A stretch of DNA of 64,000 nt. Source: Pseudochelatococcus sp050946405. Its GTDB lineage: Bacteria > Pseudomonadota > Alphaproteobacteria > Rhizobiales > Beijerinckiaceae. Where the stretch lies: assembly GCF_050946405.1 (NCBI RefSeq), contig NZ_JBMNUS010000009.1, positions 128,437-192,436 on the forward strand. Reading direction: 5' to 3'. Below, one piece after another: positions 49,161 through 58,123 of the stretch (positions are counted from its first letter, which is position 1; every line of letters begins with the position of its first letter). Below the pieces are notes generated by a model. The model was not told the DNA's origin. It made no database searches and saw only the letters and a list, made by a program, of their open reading frames with translations. Position numbers and translations under genes: made by a program.

Positions 49161-50900
49161 ATGAGTGACGAAAAACCGGGAAAGAAGCCGTTGCGCAGCC
49201 AGGCGTGGTTCGGCCGGCAGGACAAGATGGGCTTCTACTACCGCTCCTTTCTCAAGAACAGCGGCACGCCGCAGGATCAGTTCGAGAACAAGCCGGTCAT
49301 CGGCATCTGCAACACCTGGTCGGAGCTGACGCCCTGCAACATCCATTTCCGCACCATCGCGGAGCATGTGCGCCTCGGCGTGCTGGAGGCGGGCGGCTAT
49401 CCGCTGGAGTTCCCGGTGTCGTCGCTGGGCGAAGTCACGATGCGGCCGACCGCCATGCTCTTCCGCAATCTCGCCTCCATGGACGTGGAAGAGGCGATCC
49501 GCGCCCATCCGCTCGACGGCGTGGTGCTGCTGATGGGCTGCGACAAGACCACGCCGGCGCTGCTCATGGGCGCGGCTTCCGCCGACCTGCCCGCCATCGG
49601 CGTTTCCGGCGGCCCGCAGTTGCGCGGCGTCTATCGCGGCGAGATCATCGGTTCCGGCACCAACATCATCTCGATGAGCGAGCAACTGCGCGCCGGCGAG
49701 ATCGCGCTCGATGAGTTCCATGAGGCGGAGGCCGGCATGAACCGCTCCGCCGGCAGTTGCATGACCATGGGCACGGCCTCGACCATGGCGTCGATGGTGG
49801 AGGCGCTCGGCCTCGGCCTGCCGCAGAACGCGGCGATTCCCGCCGCGGATGCGCGCCGCAACCTGCTCGCGCGCATGGCGGGGCGGCGCATCGTGGACAT
49901 GGTGCGCGAGGATCTGAAGCCCTCCGACATCCTCGTCCGCGAGGCTTTCGAGAACGCGATCCGGACGCTTGCCGCCATCGGCGGCTCGACCAACGCCGTG
50001 GTGCATCTGCTCGCGATCGCGGGGCGGGTCGGCGTGGAACTGACGCTCGCGGATTTCGACCGGCTCGGCCATGACGTGCACTGCCTCGTCAACCTGATGC
50101 CGTCGGGCCGCTTCCTGATGGAGGATTTTTATTACGCGGGCGGTCTGCCGGCCGTGCTGAAGACGCTGGGCGAGCAGGGCCTTCTGCATCGCGATGCGCT
50201 GACGGTGAACGGGCGGACGATGTGGCAGAACGTCAAGGACGCGCCCTGCTGGAATGCCGAGGTGATCACGCCGTTCGAAGCGCCGTTCAAGCCGGAGGCC
50301 GGCATCGCCATTCTCACCGGCAATCTCGCGCCCGATGGCGCGGTGATCAAGCCGTCCGCCGCCTCGCCGGAGCTGATGCGCCACACCGGGCGCGCCGTCG
50401 TGTTCGAGAGCGTGGAGGAGATGCACCACGCGGTGAACGACGAGGCGCTCGATATCGACGCCTCCTGCATCATGGTGCTGAAGAACTGCGGGCCGAAGGG
50501 CTATCCCGGCATGGCCGAGGTCGGCAACATGCCGCTGCCGGCCAAGCTCCTGCGCGCGGGCGTGCGCGACATGATCCGCATTTCGGACGCCCGCATGTCC
50601 GGCACCGCCTACGGCACCGTCGTTCTCCATGTCGCGCCGGAAGCGACTGCCGGCGGCCCGCTGGCGCTGGTGAAGAACGGCGATCTCATCACCCTGGACG
50701 TGCCGGCCCGCTCACTGCACCTGCATGTGAGCGACGAGGAACTCGCCGCCCGGCGCGCCGCCTGGACGCCGCCCGCGCCGCACACCGACCGCGGCTACAC
50801 GAAGCTCTATGTCGATCACGTGCTTCAGGCCGATCGCGGCGCGGATTTCGACTTTCTCGTCGGCCGCTCCGGTTCGCCGGTGCCGCGCGACAACCATTGA
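49161..50900 (+). CDS. IlvD/Edd-family sugar acid dehydratase (L-arabinonate dehydratase type)
   Basis: The 579-residue protein belongs to the IlvD/Edd family subgroup of sugar-acid dehydratases. Cys residues in GICNTWSELTPCN, MGCDKTTPALLMGAA and GSCMTMGTASTM match the iron-sulfur ligands; MKNCGPKGYPGMAEVGN-like and RISDARMSGTAYGTV segments are also present. The best fit is L-arabinonate dehydratase of the Rhizobium/Azospirillum pathway, converting L-arabonate to L-2-keto-3-deoxyarabonate, supported by its neighbours; D-fuconate, xylonate or galactonate are possible substrates in this subgroup. Fifteen nucleotides separate it from the regulator gene. Confidence 0.92.
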   Translation: MSDEKPGKKPLRSQAWFGRQDKMGFYYRSFLKNSGTPQDQFENKPVIGICNTWSELTPCNIHFRTIAEHVRLGVLEAGGYPLEFPVSSLGEVTMRPTAMLFRNLASMDVEEAIRAHPLDGVVLLMGCDKTTPALLMGAASADLPAIGVSGGPQLRGVYRGEIIGSGTNIISMSEQLRAGEIALDEFHEAEAGMNRSAGSCMTMGTASTMASMVEALGLGLPQNAAIPAADARRNLLARMAGRRIVDMVREDLKPSDILVREAFENAIRTLAAIGGSTNAVVHLLAIAGRVGVELTLADFDRLGHDVHCLVNLMPSGRFLMEDFYYAGGLPAVLKTLGEQGLLHRDALTVNGRTMWQNVKDAPCWNAEVITPFEAPFKPEAGIAILTGNLAPDGAVIKPSAASPELMRHTGRAVVFESVEEMHHAVNDEALDIDASCIMVLKNCGPKGYPGMAEVGNMPLPAKLLRAGVRDMIRISDARMSGTAYGTVVLHVAPEATAGGPLALVKNGDLITLDVPARSLHLHVSDEELAARRAAWTPPAPHTDRGYTKLYVDHVLQADRGADFDFLVGRSGSPVPRDNH

Positions 50901-50915
50901 TTGCGAGGTGATACG

Positions 50916-51860
50916 ATGCCGAACTCCGCGACGACCTCTCCCGCCGCTCCCCGCTACAAGGGTGTCTTTCCCGTCGTGCCGACGGTGTTCGATGCCGACG
51001 GCCGGCTCGATCTCGCCGGCCAGAAGCGTGCCGTCGACTTCATGATCGATGCCGGCTCGCATGGCCTGTGCATCCTGGCCAATTATTCCGAGCAGTTCGT
51101 GCTCACCGACGAGGAGCGCGACCGGGTTACGGATGCCGTGCTGGCGCATGTCGACGGGCGCGTGCCCGTCATCGCCACGACGACCCATTTCGCCACCGCC
51201 GTCTGCGCGGAACGCTCGCGCCGGGCCGAGGCCATGGGCGCGGCGATGGTGATGATCATGCCGCCCTATCACGGGGCGACCTTCCGCGTGCCGGAAACGG
51301 CGATCTACGATTTCTATCGCGGCGTCTCCGACGCCATCTCCATCCCGATCATGGTGCAGGACGCGCCGGTCGCCGGCACGCCGCTTTCGGTGCCCTTCCT
51401 CGCGCGCATGGCGAACGAGATCGAAAACCTGTCGTATTTCAAGATCGAGGTGCCGCAATCAGCCGCCAAGCTGCGGGCGCTCATCGAACTGGGGGGCGAG
51501 GCGATCGAGGGGCCGTGGGACGGTGAGGAAGCCATCACCCTCATGGCCGATCTCGACGCTGGCGCCACGGGCGCCATGACCGGCGGCGGCTATCCCGACG
51601 GCATCCGCCAGATTACCGACGCCTGGTTCGCCGGCGACAGGGAAGCCGCCGCCGATGCCTATCAGCGCTGGCTGCCGCTCATCAATTACGAAAACCGCCA
51701 GTGCGGCCTCGCCGCCTGCAAGGCGCTGATGAAGGAGGGCGGGGTGATCGCACACGACACCGTGCGCGCCCCGCAACCGCCGATGCATCCGGCCACCCGC
51801 GCGGGCCTCGTCGAGATCGCCCGGCGGCTCGATCCGCTCGTGCTGAAATGGGGACGTTGA
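50916..51860 (+). CDS. L-2-keto-3-deoxyarabonate dehydratase (DHDPS/NAL family)
   Basis: The ATG at 50916 follows gagg at 8 nt. The 314-residue protein is a class I aldolase-fold enzyme with YKGVFPVVPTVFDADG, SHGLCILANYSEQF, the Schiff-base Lys in SYFKIEVPQSAAKL and EGPWDGEEAITL, GATGAMTGGGYPDG. This pattern matches the Azospirillum arabinose-pathway enzyme that dehydrates 2-keto-3-deoxyarabonate to alpha-ketoglutarate semialdehyde, rather than lysine-biosynthetic DapA. Next to the matching dehydratase and dehydrogenase genes. High confidence in family, good in specific role. Confidence 0.88.
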   Translation: MPNSATTSPAAPRYKGVFPVVPTVFDADGRLDLAGQKRAVDFMIDAGSHGLCILANYSEQFVLTDEERDRVTDAVLAHVDGRVPVIATTTHFATAVCAERSRRAEAMGAAMVMIMPPYHGATFRVPETAIYDFYRGVSDAISIPIMVQDAPVAGTPLSVPFLARMANEIENLSYFKIEVPQSAAKLRALIELGGEAIEGPWDGEEAITLMADLDAGATGAMTGGGYPDGIRQITDAWFAGDREAAADAYQRWLPLINYENRQCGLAACKALMKEGGVIAHDTVRAPQPPMHPATRAGLVEIARRLDPLVLKWGR

Positions 51861-51863
51861 ATC

Positions 51864-51971
51864 ATGATGACAGGTGCCATTCTTGCAGGATCGCGAGAGA
51901 TCGCAGGCGAAGCCGTCTTCCGCGCCATCGGTCCGGCGCGTGACCTGTCCGAGACGGGAGCGCGTTCATGA
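51864..51971 (+). pseudogene. 35-codon stub resembling the start of an aldehyde dehydrogenase
   Basis: The frame begins MMTGAILAGSREIAGEAVFRAIGPA and then runs into an unrelated tail ending in a stop that overlaps the next start codon (ATGA, 51968-51971). The first 24 residues look like the N-terminus of alpha-ketoglutarate-semialdehyde dehydrogenases (pattern TG..LIG...G...FRA..PA). In related clusters that gene lies here between the DHDPS-family gene and the sugar dehydrogenase. It is probably a deletion scar; it may still couple translation of the downstream gene. Resemblance is judged by eye. Confidence 0.45.
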
Positions 51972-52894
51972 GCCCGATCCGTCTCGCCATCGTCGGTCTC
52001 GGCAAGATCGCCCGCGACCAGCATCTCCCCGCCATCGCGGCGACGGACGGCATCGAACTCGTCGCCGTCGCCAGCCGCAACGCCGGGCTTGACGGCGTGC
52101 CCCGTTTCGACACACTGGAAGAACTGCTGGCGCATGGTCCGCAGGTCGACGCGGTGGCGCTGTGCACACCGCCGCAGGTGCGCCGTGAACAGGCGGCCAC
52201 GGCGCTTGCGGCAGGCAAGCATGTGCTGCTGGAGAAGCCGCCCGGCGCGACGGTGAGCGAAATCGCTCCGCTCCTGGCGGCGGCGCAGCGCAACGGCAAG
52301 ACCCTGTTCGCCACGTGGCATTCGCGCTTCGCGCCGGCGGTGGAGCCGGCGCGTGAGCTGCTCGCCGGGCGCGGGATCCGCTCGGTAGCGGTGGTGTGGA
52401 AAGAGGATGTGCGCGTCTGGCATCCGGGGCAGGACTGGATCTTCGAGCCCGGCGGGCTCGGCGTTTTCGATCCCGGCATCAATGCCTTGTCCATCCTGAC
52501 GCGCCTGTTGCCGCGCCCGTTCTTCCTGACGGGGGCCACGCTCGCCTTCCCGGAGAATCGGGATGCGCCGATCGCAGCCACGCTTTCCTTCGCCGACGAT
52601 GCCGGGCTGCCGATCCGGGCCGAGCTGGACTTCCTGCAAACCGGACCGCAGACGTGGGACATCCATGTGGAGACGGATGCCGGCGGGCTGACGCTGTCGG
52701 GCGGCGGCGCGCGCCTTCTGGAAGAAGGGCGCGTGCTGGTGAACGAGAAGGAGGCGGAGTATTCCGGCATCTATGCACGTTTCGCCGCGCTTGTCGCGGG
52801 CGGAGCGTCCGATGTCGATCTCGCGCCGCTGATCCACGTGGCGGATGCCTTCATGCTCGGGCGACGCGCCGTCGTCGCCCCGTTCGACTGGTGA
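51968..52894 (+). CDS. Gfo/Idh/MocA-family L-arabinose (D-galactose) 1-dehydrogenase
   Basis: The 308-residue enzyme has an N-terminal NAD(P) fold (IRLAIVGLGKIARDQHLPAI), the catalytic EKPPGATV Lys, and WKEDVRVWHPGQDWIFEPGGLGVFDPGINALSIL, a segment shared with Azospirillum L-arabinose 1-dehydrogenase and Pseudomonas galactose dehydrogenase. It oxidises L-arabinose or D-galactose to the lactone. It is the first catabolic step, although here it is encoded after the dehydratase genes. The expected lactonase gene is not seen. Confidence 0.88.
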   Translation: MSPIRLAIVGLGKIARDQHLPAIAATDGIELVAVASRNAGLDGVPRFDTLEELLAHGPQVDAVALCTPPQVRREQAATALAAGKHVLLEKPPGATVSEIAPLLAAAQRNGKTLFATWHSRFAPAVEPARELLAGRGIRSVAVVWKEDVRVWHPGQDWIFEPGGLGVFDPGINALSILTRLLPRPFFLTGATLAFPENRDAPIAATLSFADDAGLPIRAELDFLQTGPQTWDIHVETDAGGLTLSGGGARLLEEGRVLVNEKEAEYSGIYARFAALVAGGASDVDLAPLIHVADAFMLGRRAVVAPFDW

Positions 52895-52899
52895 GCGCC

Positions 52900-53973
52900 A
52901 TGGCCGCATCCTCATGCATACGGGAGGCTTTCGGGAGGCTGCCTGACGGGCGCGCCGTCGAGCGGCTGCGATTGCGCGGCGGCGACGGCTTCGAGGTCGG
53001 CGTCATCACCTGGGGCGCGGCGGTGCAGGCGCTGCACGCGCCGGACCGCGACGGACGGCTCGCGGATATCGTGCTCGGCCATGATGGCCTCGATCCCTAT
53101 GTCGCGCGGCGGAGCTTTTTCGGCGCGACGGTCGGACGCTACGCCAACCGCATCGCCGGCGCGGCCTTCACGCTTGACGGCGTCGCCCATGCGCTCGCAG
53201 CCAATAACGGCCCGAACGCTCTTCATGGCGGCCGGGAAGGCTTCGACCGCCGGTTGTGGACCGTCGAGGCGGCGGGCGGCGATCCCGTTCCGTCGGTCGC
53301 GCTCTCCCTCGTCAGCCCGGACGGCGAGGAAGGCTATCCCGGCACGTTGCATGCGCGCGTCACCTACGCCCTGACCGGCCCCACGGAACTGTCGATCACC
53401 TTCGAGGCCGTCACGGACCGGCCGACACTCGCCAACCTGACGCATCACGGCTTCTTCAACCTTGCCGGGGCGGAGCAGGGGAGCGACATTCTCGGCCATG
53501 TCCTGACGCTCCACGCCGACGACTATCTGCCGGTCGACGCCGGCGCGATACCGCTCGGCAGGCCCGCGCCCGTGGCGGGGACGCCGTTCGACTTCCGCAC
53601 GGCGCAGCCGATCGGCGCGCGCATTCGCGAAGCTCACGCGCAACTGGAACGCGGACGGGGATACGATCACAACTATTGCCTCGCCGGCGGGTGCGCGGCG
53701 CGGCCGCGTCTCGCCGCCCGCGTGGAGCATGCGGCCTCGGGGCGCGTGATGGAACTGTTTACCGATCAGCCCGGCCTGCAATTCTATTCCGGCAATTTTC
53801 TCGATGGCGGAACGCCGGGCAAGCTCGGGCGGCTCTACCGGCAGTCGGACGGGTTCTGTCTCGAACCGCAATGCTGGCCGGATGCGCCCAACCGCCCGGA
53901 TTTTCCCGGCGCGCGGCTCGATCCGGGCCAGACCTATCGCCATGTCTCGATCTATCGGTTCTCCGCCGCCTGA
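52900..53973 (+). CDS. galM: Aldose 1-epimerase (mutarotase)
   Basis: The ATG at 52900 is 5 nt after the previous stop; the 357-residue product has the galactose-mutarotase features GATVGRYANRIAGAAFTLDG, NALHGGREGFDRRLWTV, NLTHHGFFNLAG (catalytic His), YDHNYCLAG and the Glu-bearing end segment before CLEPQCWPDAPNRPDFP. It interconverts alpha and beta anomers of aldoses, supplying the right anomer of arabinose or galactose to the dehydrogenase. Last catabolic gene before the ChvE system; likely the operon's 3' end. Confidence 0.93.
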   Translation: MAASSCIREAFGRLPDGRAVERLRLRGGDGFEVGVITWGAAVQALHAPDRDGRLADIVLGHDGLDPYVARRSFFGATVGRYANRIAGAAFTLDGVAHALAANNGPNALHGGREGFDRRLWTVEAAGGDPVPSVALSLVSPDGEEGYPGTLHARVTYALTGPTELSITFEAVTDRPTLANLTHHGFFNLAGAEQGSDILGHVLTLHADDYLPVDAGAIPLGRPAPVAGTPFDFRTAQPIGARIREAHAQLERGRGYDHNYCLAGGCAARPRLAARVEHAASGRVMELFTDQPGLQFYSGNFLDGGTPGKLGRLYRQSDGFCLEPQCWPDAPNRPDFPGARLDPGQTYRHVSIYRFSAA

Positions 53974-54091
53974 GAGCACCGCGCGGCGAAGCATGGCGGA
54001 AGACAGGCCGCGCGCCGCGATAAAGGGCGCGCGGCATCGCTGACCAACGGCACGCGGGAAAGCGGCCGGCAAATACAACGGGGAGACGGAC

Positions 54092-55156
54092 ATGAAACGC
54101 CTGATGATGACCCTTTCGGCCCTTGCGCTCGGCGCGCTGGCTTTCGCCGGCCCGGCCACGGCGCAGGAGAAAGCCTCGGTCGGCATCGCCATGCCGACCA
54201 AATCCTCCGCCCGCTGGATCGCGGACGGCAACAACATCGTCAATGTGCTGAAGGAGCGCGGCTACGACACCGATCTGCAATACGCCGAGGACGACATTCC
54301 CAACCAGTTGTCGCAGATCGAGAACATGGTGACCAAGGGCGCGAAGGTGCTGGTGATCGCGTCCATCGACGGCACCACCCTGTCGGACGTGCTCGCCCAG
54401 GCCAGCGCCGGGGGCATCAAGGTCATCGCCTATGACCGCCTCATCCGCGACACGCCGCACGTCGACTATTACGCGACCTTCGACAACTTCCAGGTCGGCG
54501 TGTTGCAGGCGCAGTCGCTGCTCAAGGGGCTCGGCTATCCCGAGAACAAGGGGCCGTTCAACATCGAGCTGTTCGGCGGCTCGCCCGACGACAACAACGC
54601 CTATTTCTTCTACGACGGCGCGCTTTCCGTGCTGCGGCCGCTGATCGACGCCGGCACGCTGACGATTCCGAGCGGCCAGACAGGCATGGACAAGGTCTCC
54701 ACCCTGCGCTGGGACGGCGCCACGGCGCAGGCGCGCATGGACAACCTGCTCAGCGCCTACTACGGCGACAGGAAGCTCGACGGCGTGCTCTCGCCTTATG
54801 ACGGGCTGTCCATCGGCATCCTTTCCTCGCTCAAGGGCGTGGGCTACGGCAGCGGCGGCGAGAAGATGCCGGTCGTCACCGGCCAGGACGCCGAGGTGCC
54901 TTCCGTGAAGTCCATCCTTGCCGGCGAGCAGTATTCGACCGTCTTCAAGGACACGCGCGAACTCGCCCGCGTCACCGCCGACATGGTGGATGCCGCGTTG
55001 AGCGGCCGGGACGTCGAGGTGAACGATACCAAGACCTATGACAACGGCGTGAAGGTGGTGCCGTCCTATCTGCTCAGGCCCGTCGAGGTCGACAAGGACA
55101 ACTGGCGGCAATTGCTGGTCGACAGCGGCTATTACCGGCAAGGCGAGATCGATTGA
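54092..55156 (+). CDS. chvE: ChvE, multiple-sugar-binding protein
   Basis: The 354-residue protein has a signal peptide ending ATAQ and matches ChvE along its length: GIAMPTKSSARWI, YAEDDIPNQLSQIENMVTKG, VLVIASIDGTTLSDVL, NIELFGGSPDDNN, LSAYYGDRKLDGVLSPYDGLSIGI, GQDAEVPSVKSI. ChvE binds arabinose, galactose, glucose and related sugars and, in Agrobacterium, also helps sense them for VirA. It leads the chvE-gguA-gguB transporter operon. A hairpin after the stop codon fits higher mRNA level of the binding protein. Confidence 0.95.
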   Translation: MKRLMMTLSALALGALAFAGPATAQEKASVGIAMPTKSSARWIADGNNIVNVLKERGYDTDLQYAEDDIPNQLSQIENMVTKGAKVLVIASIDGTTLSDVLAQASAGGIKVIAYDRLIRDTPHVDYYATFDNFQVGVLQAQSLLKGLGYPENKGPFNIELFGGSPDDNNAYFFYDGALSVLRPLIDAGTLTIPSGQTGMDKVSTLRWDGATAQARMDNLLSAYYGDRKLDGVLSPYDGLSIGILSSLKGVGYGSGGEKMPVVTGQDAEVPSVKSILAGEQYSTVFKDTRELARVTADMVDAALSGRDVEVNDTKTYDNGVKVVPSYLLRPVEVDKDNWRQLLVDSGYYRQGEID

Positions 55157-55166
55157 GGCCCCGGCT

Positions 55167-55196
55167 CCGCGACGGGGCGGGCCGCCGCCGTCGCGG
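55167..55196 (+). terminator. Intercistronic hairpin between chvE and gguA
   Basis: Arms ccgcgacgg / ccgtcgcgg with a 12-nt loop, 11 nt after the chvE stop. Same position as the ytfQ hairpin in the other transporter. Confidence 0.5.
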
Positions 55197-55226
55197 GACT
55201 CCCGATCATCGAACAGGGAGGGACAT

Positions 55227-56750
55227 ATGAACGCTCTTCTGGAAATGCGGGGCATCAGCAAGCACTTCGCCGGCGTGAAGGCGTTGAGCGACGTCAGCTT
55301 CACGGTCGCGCCGGGCGAGGTTCACGCGCTCGTCGGCGAGAACGGCGCGGGCAAGTCGACGCTCATGAAGGTGCTGAGCGGCGTCTATCCCCACGGTTCC
55401 TACGACGGCGCCATCGTCTTCGACGGTGAAGAGCGGCGCTTTCGCGACATTTCCGATTCCGAAGCGATCGGCATCATCATCATCCATCAGGAACTCGCGC
55501 TTGTCCCGCTGATGTCGATTGCGGAAAATATCTTTCTGACTCATCCGCCCGCCCGCTTCGGCATCATCGATCGGGACGCCGTGCGCCGGCGCACCCGCGA
55601 GCTGCTGGCCAAGGTGGGCCTGGCCGAATCCCCGGACACGCTCGTCACCGATATCGGCGTGGGCAAGCAACAACTGGTGGAAATCGCCAAGGCGCTGTCG
55701 AAGCGGGTGCGCCTGCTCATCCTCGATGAGCCGACCGCGAGCCTGTCCGAGAAGGACAGCGCGGCGCTGCTCGACCTCTTGGCCGAATTTCGCGCGCAGG
55801 GCATTTCGTCCATCCTGATCTCGCACAAGCTCAACGAAATCGCGCGCATCGCCGACCGCATCACCGTGCTGCGCGACGGGCGCACCGTCGACACGCTCGA
55901 CTGCCGCGACGGCGCGGTGGAGGAAGACCGCATCATCCGCAGGATGGTGGATCGCGATCTGGAGCATCGCTACCCGAAGCGCACGCCGAAAATCGGCGAG
56001 ACGATCCTGAAGGTGTCCGGCTGGTCGGTGTTCCACCCCCTCCATGCCGAGCGGCAGGTGATCAAGGGCGTCGATTTTTCGGTGCGGCGCGGCGAGATCG
56101 TCGGCATCGCCGGGTTGATGGGCGCGGGGCGCACCGAGTTCGCCATGAGCGTCTTCGGGCGCTCGTGGGGCCGGAAGATTTCCGGCCGGGTGGAGATCGA
56201 GGGCCGGGAAGTCGACGTCTCGACGGTGCGGCGCGCCATCGACGCCGGTCTCGCCTATGTCACGGAAGACCGCAAGCAACTGGGCCTTCTGCTTTCGGAG
56301 GATGTGCGCAAGAACATCACGCTCGCCAATCTCGACGGCATCGCCGCCGCCCGCGTCCTCGACGACATGCGGGAATTGCGCGTCGCCTCGGATTATCGCA
56401 ACCGCATGCGCATCCGCTGTCACAGCGTCTACCAGGAGACCGGCAAGCTTTCCGGCGGCAACCAGCAGAAGGTCGTGCTGTCCAAATGGCTGTTCACCGA
56501 TCCCAAGGTGTTGATCCTCGACGAGCCGACGCGCGGCATCGATGTCGGCGCGAAATATGAAATCTACTGCATCATCAACGAACTGGCGGATGCCGGCAAG
56601 GGCGTCGTGGTGATCTCCTCGGAGATGCCGGAGCTGCTCGGCATCTGCGACCGCATCTGCGTCATGAACGAGGGAGCCTTCGTCGGCGCGTTTCCGGCGG
56701 CTGGCGCGACGCAGGAGATGATCATGCGCGCCATCATGCGCAAAGAATGA
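55227..56750 (+). CDS. gguA: GguA, sugar ABC transporter ATP-binding protein
   Basis: The 507-residue protein has two ABC domains: GENGAGKSTLMKVLSGVYPHG and LDEPTASLSEKD first, then a degenerate second Walker A (MGAGRTEFA), LSGGNQQKV and LDEPTRGIDVG. It is the CUT2 ATPase for ChvE-bound sugars. SD agggagg; follows chvE by 70 nt. Confidence 0.94.
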   Translation: MNALLEMRGISKHFAGVKALSDVSFTVAPGEVHALVGENGAGKSTLMKVLSGVYPHGSYDGAIVFDGEERRFRDISDSEAIGIIIIHQELALVPLMSIAENIFLTHPPARFGIIDRDAVRRRTRELLAKVGLAESPDTLVTDIGVGKQQLVEIAKALSKRVRLLILDEPTASLSEKDSAALLDLLAEFRAQGISSILISHKLNEIARIADRITVLRDGRTVDTLDCRDGAVEEDRIIRRMVDRDLEHRYPKRTPKIGETILKVSGWSVFHPLHAERQVIKGVDFSVRRGEIVGIAGLMGAGRTEFAMSVFGRSWGRKISGRVEIEGREVDVSTVRRAIDAGLAYVTEDRKQLGLLLSEDVRKNITLANLDGIAAARVLDDMRELRVASDYRNRMRIRCHSVYQETGKLSGGNQQKVVLSKWLFTDPKVLILDEPTRGIDVGAKYEIYCIINELADAGKGVVVISSEMPELLGICDRICVMNEGAFVGAFPAAGATQEMIMRAIMRKE

Positions 56751-56809
56751 TCAAGAGATATGGGTCATCGAGGAAAAAGGGGAAACAGCCCCGAAGGGAG
56801 GACAGGGCC

Positions 56810-58000
56810 ATGAGCGACAAGACAGCCGCGCTGCCGGAAAGCCCCCGGCATACCGGGTTCGTCAAGAACAACCTGCGCGAATACGGCATGCTGCTCTCGC
56901 TGTGCGTGATCATGCTGTTCTTCGAGGTGATGACCAACGGCACGCTGCTGCGGCCGCTGAACCTCACCAACCTCGTGTTGCAGAACAGCTATATCGTCAT
57001 CATGGCGCTGGGCATGCTGCTCGTCATCGTCACCGGGCACATCGATCTCTCGGTCGGTTCGGTGGCCGGCTTCATCGGGGCGGTGGCGGCGGTGCTGATG
57101 GTGAAGCTCGGCGTGCACTACATTCCCGCCGCTCTCATCTGCCTCGCGCTCGGGGGGCTTATCGGGGCGGCGCAAGGCTATTGGGTCGCCTATTTCAAGA
57201 TTCCGTCCTTTATCGTCACGCTGGCCGGCATGCTGGTGTTCAAGGGGCTGGCGCTCGCCATCCTCGCCGGGCAGTCGGTCGGTCCCTTTCCGCCGCAGTT
57301 CCAGAAACTGTCGTCCGGCTTCATCCCGGAGCTGGTGCCGGGCGCGGGCGCGCTCCATCCCACGTCGCTGCTCATCGGCGCGGCCCTGGCGCTGGCGATC
57401 GTCTGGCAGAACGTCCGCGCCCGCGCCCGGCAGGAGAACCACGGTATCGAAACGGAGCCTTACGGCTTCTTTCTGGTCAAGAACCTCGCGTTCTTCAGCA
57501 TCATCGTCTACTTCGCCTATCTGATCGCCTCGCACCGCGGCCTGCCCAACGTGCTGGTGATCATGACGGCGCTCGTCGCGCTCTACGCCTTCATGACGAC
57601 GCGCACCACCATCGGCCGGCAGATCTACGCGGTCGGCGGCAACGAAAAGGCGGCCAAGCTCTCCGGCATCAAGACCGAACGGCTGACTTTTCTCACCTTT
57701 GTGAACATGGGTGTGCTGGCCGCGCTCGCCGGCCTCGTGTTCGCGGCGCGGCTGAACACGGCGACGCCCAAGGCCGGCCTCGGCTTCGAGCTTGATGTGA
57801 TCGCGGCCTGCTTCATCGGCGGCGCTTCAGCCTACGGCGGCGTGGGGCGCGTGGGCGGCGCGGTGATCGGCGCGCTCATCATGGGCGTGATGAACAACGG
57901 CATGTCGATCCTCGGCATCGGCATCGATTACCAGCAGGTGATCAAGGGCCTCGTGCTCCTCGGCGCCGTATGCCTCGACGTCTACAACAAGCGGAAATAG
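56810..58000 (+). CDS. gguB: GguB, sugar ABC transporter permease
   Basis: The ATG at 56810 is preceded by gggagg; the frame is open further up and overlaps gguA, but the extension is charged and without a ribosome binding site. The 396-residue permease starts MSDKTAALPES, has multiple membrane helices and the CUT2 signature GMLLVIVTGHIDLSVGSVAGFIGA plus YFKIPSFIVTLAGMLVFKG and GRVGGAVIGALIMGVMNNGMS, matching GguB/XylH. It completes the ChvE importer. The gguC gene found after gguB in Agrobacterium is absent. Confidence 0.94.
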   Translation: MSDKTAALPESPRHTGFVKNNLREYGMLLSLCVIMLFFEVMTNGTLLRPLNLTNLVLQNSYIVIMALGMLLVIVTGHIDLSVGSVAGFIGAVAAVLMVKLGVHYIPAALICLALGGLIGAAQGYWVAYFKIPSFIVTLAGMLVFKGLALAILAGQSVGPFPPQFQKLSSGFIPELVPGAGALHPTSLLIGAALALAIVWQNVRARARQENHGIETEPYGFFLVKNLAFFSIIVYFAYLIASHRGLPNVLVIMTALVALYAFMTTRTTIGRQIYAVGGNEKAAKLSGIKTERLTFLTFVNMGVLAALAGLVFAARLNTATPKAGLGFELDVIAACFIGGASAYGGVGRVGGAVIGALIMGVMNNGMSILGIGIDYQQVIKGLVLLGAVCLDVYNKRK

Positions 58001-58069
58001 GCGCCGCCGGCTGCCGCCCGGCGAGGAAAAGTGCGCCGGAACGCGCGCAAGGTAGACTTCCAATTCTCG

Positions 58070-58105
58070 AACAAAAGTATAATTTATGTCGACAGCGCTT
58101 TTGTT
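58070..58105. repeat. Inverted repeat upstream of the second GntR gene
   Basis: aacaaaag and cttttgtt, 8-bp perfect arms 20 nt apart, close before the GntR ribosome binding site. Possibly a regulator site; weak. Confidence 0.35.
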
Positions 58106-58123
58106 TGATCAGAGGATTCAGCC

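Noticed and set aside
50916..51860. DapA (lysine biosynthesis) for the DHDPS-family gene
   Set aside because: Sequence segments and neighbours fit the arabinose-pathway dehydratase better than DapA.
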